This document shows positions 6,605 through 8,153 of a stretch of DNA of 8,153 bases, one piece after another (the first letter of the stretch is position 1; every line of letters starts with the position of its first letter). The translations under genes and the position numbers were made by a program. Source of the stretch: an uncultured Bacteroidales bacterium (GTDB lineage Bacteria > Bacteroidota > Bacteroidia > Bacteroidales > Bacteroidaceae); NCBI GenBank assembly GCA_902783615.1, contig CACZRQ010000137.1, forward strand, positions 1 to 8,153. The letters run 5' to 3'. Under the pieces are notes generated by a model, which did not search any database, had not been told where the DNA came from, and worked only from the letters and a program-made list of their open reading frames with translations.

Positions 6605-6768
6605 GGGGGTAACATCTTGCGAATGGTCAGCAGCGTAATGTCGTCCACCTGCTCAGCCTCTCCGATAAACGCCTTCACTTCCGTCATCAGACCCTCGATG
6701 GGCATCAGGGTGCCCTGGGGGTTCTGCACGCCTCTGATGATCTCTTTCCATCTTTGTAAACCCAACAT
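6586..6768 (-). pseudogene. Remnant of a SpoIIE/PP2C-type serine phosphatase (C-terminal piece)
   Basis: A 60-codon minus-strand frame whose middle reads like the end of an RsbU/SpoIIE-type protein phosphatase: QNPQGT (about 15-20), GLMTEVKAF (26-34), then GEAEQVDDITLLTIRK (36-51). In that family the DDIT motif carries a metal-binding aspartate near the C-terminus. The whole catalytic core that should precede it is missing. The spacing between QNPQG and GLMTEV is also some 20 residues shorter than I expect from memory of the family, which suggests an internal deletion. The stop falls inside the operon terminator hairpin, and the 5' end stops next to a long palindrome. It is almost certainly not functional. 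A chance open frame is the alternative, but the motif run is rather specific. Confidence 0.55.
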
Positions 6769-6776
6769 TTCTTTAT

Positions 6777-6842
6777 CCCAAATCGGTCATTAGGATTTCT
6801 CAGTGCTGTATGGCAGTGAGAAATCCTAATGACCGATTTGGG
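6777..6842. repeat. Perfect 26-bp inverted repeat (long palindromic hairpin)
   Basis: The arms 6777-6802 (beginning CCCAAATCGGTCATTAGG) and 6817-6842 (ending CCTAATGACCGATTTGGG) are exact reverse complements. After one G-G mismatch, TGC at 6804-6806 and GCA at 6813-6815 also pair, leaving a short central loop. Outside the arms, one mismatch is followed by TTTA (6772-6775) pairing with TAAA (6844-6847). No T run follows on either side, so it is not an ordinary terminator. It lies directly upstream of the phosphatase remnant. A miniature transposable element, fused insertion-sequence ends or a structured RNA element are possible; no target-site duplication is evident. Confidence 0.85.
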
Positions 6843-6909
6843 TTAAAACTAACTTTCAAGAGATCTTTCTATTATGAACGGGAAACCTTTCATTCTTGTT
6901 TTAAAATTT

Positions 6910-6946
6910 TGAAAAAAGCCTGAACCGTTTTGGGAAGGCTTTTTCA
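6910..6946. terminator. Candidate bidirectional terminator hairpin
   Basis: TGAAAAAAGCCT at 6910-6921 pairs with AGGCTTTTTCA at 6936-6946, leaving one A bulged. The A run on the left arm and T run on the right arm give the usual form of a terminator readable from both strands. On the minus strand it would end the aminotransferase-acetyltransferase transcript about 270 bp after the last stop; on the plus strand there is no intact gene for it to serve. The G+C core is only 3-4 bp, so strength is uncertain. Confidence 0.5.
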
Positions 6947-7107
6947 GTGCCCTCTGTTTCTGCTGTGTGCATTTCTCCCGATAGTGATTGTGGGACTGGT
7001 ACAGCATTTCAGTGTGGTAATATACCTTAGCCTCAATATCGCTTCGATGCTCCTTCTATCCTTGTCCGCTATTTGCTCGGTATATATCCGGTACTTGTTC
7101 GGTGTAT

Positions 7108-7162
7108 TACTGGACATCTACTGGACATATACTGGACATATACTGGACATATACCGAACATG
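7108..7162 (-). repeat. Five-unit 11-bp tandem repeat array
   Basis: On the minus strand the unit is TATGTCCAGTA. Read from 7162 downward the copies are one diverged unit (CATGTTCGGTA), three exact units, and GATGTCCAGTA. The 11-bp period is close to one helical turn and not a multiple of three, so this is not a coding repeat. TGTTCGGT at 7096-7103 and ACCGAACA at 7153-7160 form an inverted pair around most of the array. The function is unknown; a helically phased protein-binding array or a slippage-prone microsatellite-like tract are the main options. Confidence 0.8.
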
Positions 7163-7214
7163 AATTGAACCTGCTTACTTGCAGCATCCTTGTTACATTG
7201 AGGCTACTTGCTGA

Positions 7215-7619
7215 TTATGTCCAAAGACTTGTAATGAACATTGGACTGGCATCATCGGCTTTCTTGAAGCCGCAAGATTCATAGAACGCCAATTCCTTAT
7301 CGTAGGCTATCAAGGCAATGCGTAGGTAATCCTGATAATGCTCCTTCATCATTTCCAGCAGCTTGTGACCGATGCCCTGCTTGTGGTATTCTGGTCGAAC
7401 CAGCATATAATGCAGATAGGCTGTCATGATGCCATCGTCCATCGCACATACCATACCAACGAGTTTGTCGCCGTCCCAAGCCGAATACACCGTCTTGAAA
7501 TTCTGCATGGCTACAACCAGTTTGTCAGGATAATGGCCTGATGACCATTCAACCGACAGGAACAAGTCTTCCAAGTCCTCTTTCCTGAAATCGTGGATGT
7601 CTTTGTATGTAATCTCCAT
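7215..7619 (-). CDS. GNAT-family N-acetyltransferase
   Basis: A 134-residue acetyl-CoA-dependent acetyltransferase of the GNAT fold; the acceptor is unknown. The acetyl-CoA site is seen as LVRPEYHKQGIGHKLLEMM (73-91), with the pyrophosphate-binding QGIGHK at 81-86 after strand 4 (AYLHYMLV). Motif B is AFYESCGFKKAD (111-122), with a Tyr in the usual general-acid region. It is a compact, single-domain, cytoplasmic protein of normal length with no signal peptide. Its ATG lies only 2 nt after the TAG stop of the upstream aminotransferase gene, so the two are surely co-transcribed and probably translationally coupled. The operon partner suggests small-molecule or amino-acid metabolism, but homologues of this size also act on many other amines. 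Confidence 0.9.
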   Translation of the reverse strand: MEITYKDIHDFRKEDLEDLFLSVEWSSGHYPDKLVVAMQNFKTVYSAWDGDKLVGMVCAMDDGIMTAYLHYMLVRPEYHKQGIGHKLLEMMKEHYQDYLRIALIAYDKELAFYESCGFKKADDASPMFITSLWT

Positions 7620-7621
7620 AT

Positions 7622-8153
7622 CTACTTACAATAATCCTTTAGTGCTTTTGCATCCATTTCCGACAGGCGTTCGAGGGCAGCACGAAGTGTCTCGTCACGC
7701 TTGGCGAAATGGAAACGAATCAAGTGATTCACATCTTCGCGAAAGAAACAACTGCCAGGTACTGCCCCTACTCCGACATGCTCTGCCAGCCACTCGCAGA
7801 AGTGCAAGTCATCCTTCACACCGTACTTGGAGACATCAAGCAAGACATAGTATGCTCCTTGCGGATCAGTGAAGTTCAGTCCGAACTGGTTCAGCCCGTC
7901 ACAGAAGAGCTGCTTCATGTGGGTGTAGTGCGCCTGAAGCTCTTCGTAGTAACTGTCAGGGAAGCACAGTCCGACGGTGGCAGCTTCCATCAGTGGAGCC
8001 GCTGCGCCAACGGTCAGGAAATCATGTACTTTTTTCACACGGTCGATGATACGCTCCGGAGCAATGACATAGCCCAGACGCCAACCAGTGATGCTGTAGG
8101 TCTTGGAGAGCGAACTGCAAGATATGGTGCGCTCCCACATACCGGGCAGCGTG
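7622..8153 (-). CDS. Class I/II PLP-dependent aminotransferase, C-terminal part (cut by window edge)
   Basis: The frame runs open to the right edge. The internal ATG at 8140 is not the true start, because TLPG is encoded just before it. About 176 residues of a fold-type I aminotransferase are present, out of an expected 380-400, so over half the protein lies outside. The visible part begins LPGMWERTISCSSLSKTYSI, where the Lys of SSLSK (codon 8104-8102) is the expected PLP Schiff-base lysine, followed by TGWRLGYVIAPE. Further on, GAVPGSCFF and IRFHFAKRDETLRAALERL are typical; the Arg in IRFHFAK should bind the substrate carboxylate. The pattern is nearest to the methionine/kynurenine-type or aspartate-type class I enzymes; the substrate cannot be settled from the C-terminal half. 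It is followed 2 nt later by the acetyltransferase gene. Confidence 0.92.
   Translation of the reverse strand, partial: TLPGMWERTISCSSLSKTYSITGWRLGYVIAPERIIDRVKKVHDFLTVGAAAPLMEAATVGLCFPDSYYEELQAHYTHMKQLFCDGLNQFGLNFTDPQGAYYVLLDVSKYGVKDDLHFCEWLAEHVGVGAVPGSCFFREDVNHLIRFHFAKRDETLRAALERLSEMDAKALKDYCK

Larger units (their letters stand above)
6843..7214. other. Non-coding stretch with hairpins and short repeats
   Basis: About 370 bp downstream of the acetyltransferase gene in which I see no credible gene. The longest plus-strand frame (from 6930) starts with TTG inside a hairpin and ends in the tandem array. The region holds the hairpin at 6910-6946, the 11-bp array at 7108-7162, and flanking inverted pieces TAGCCTCAAT (7028-7037) with ATTGAGGCTA (7197-7206), and GATGCT (7046-7051) with AGCATC (7183-7188). 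It probably includes the 3' untranslated region of the aminotransferase-acetyltransferase transcript. Confidence 0.5.

Noticed and set aside
7108..7162. CRISPR array
   Set aside because: The repeats are 11 bp in direct tandem with no spacers, and no cas genes are present.
6930..7163. Hydrophobic 77-codon plus-strand frame resembling a small membrane protein
   Set aside because: It starts with TTG inside the 6910-6946 hairpin and its last third is the 11-bp tandem array read through. There is no ribosome binding site, and the hydrophobicity follows from T-rich sequence.
7597..7872. 91-codon plus-strand frame across the acetyltransferase/aminotransferase junction
   Set aside because: It is antisense to two recognised genes, and its arginine/histidine-rich translation has no recognisable domain.

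Overview
The window looks like chromosomal DNA of a member of the Bacteroidota, most likely a Prevotella-like Bacteroidales. The grounds are a Bacteroides-type tyrosine recombinase with an N-terminal arm domain, a secreted family 43 glycoside hydrolase, an outer-membrane barrel ending in Phe, an exact TAnnTTTG promoter box and weak Shine-Dalgarno sequences. The genus is inferred, not proven. No tRNA, rRNA or CRISPR array was seen.

Layout. (1) 1-162 is non-coding and rich in inverted repeats. (2) 163-1458 (-) is a complete integrase with all expected catalytic residues. (3) 1459-1768 is a non-coding, repeat-containing stretch between the integrase and its right neighbour. Together with 1-162 it carries six copies of a GTTAA-centred heptamer that may be recombinase arm sites. 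(4) 1769-2794 (-) is a secreted GH43 hydrolase. It is divergent, across a short promoter region (2795-2923), from a two-gene operon: 2924-4636 (+), an outer-membrane beta-barrel with no visible plug, and 4646-6511 (+), an exported FAD-dependent oxidoreductase with an N-terminal domain that looks carbohydrate-binding. The operon ends at a strong intrinsic terminator (6570-6604). (5) 6605-7214 holds no convincing intact gene. It contains the C-terminal remnant of a SpoIIE/PP2C-type phosphatase (-), a perfect 26-bp inverted repeat, an A/T-tract hairpin and an 11-bp tandem repeat array. (6) 7215-7619 (-) is a small GNAT acetyltransferase, 2 nt downstream of an aminotransferase gene (7622 to the right edge, -) whose 5' part lies outside the window.

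How the genes may work together. The divergent GH43, barrel and FAD-oxidoreductase genes look like a small glycan-processing locus: hydrolysis of a glycan side chain, passage or anchoring at the outer membrane, and a redox step on a sugar or sugar-linked compound. There is no SusC/SusD pair in the window. This three-gene unit is the best candidate for an undescribed function; its substrate cannot be read from the sequence. The aminotransferase-GNAT pair is ordinary metabolism and appears unrelated to the rest.
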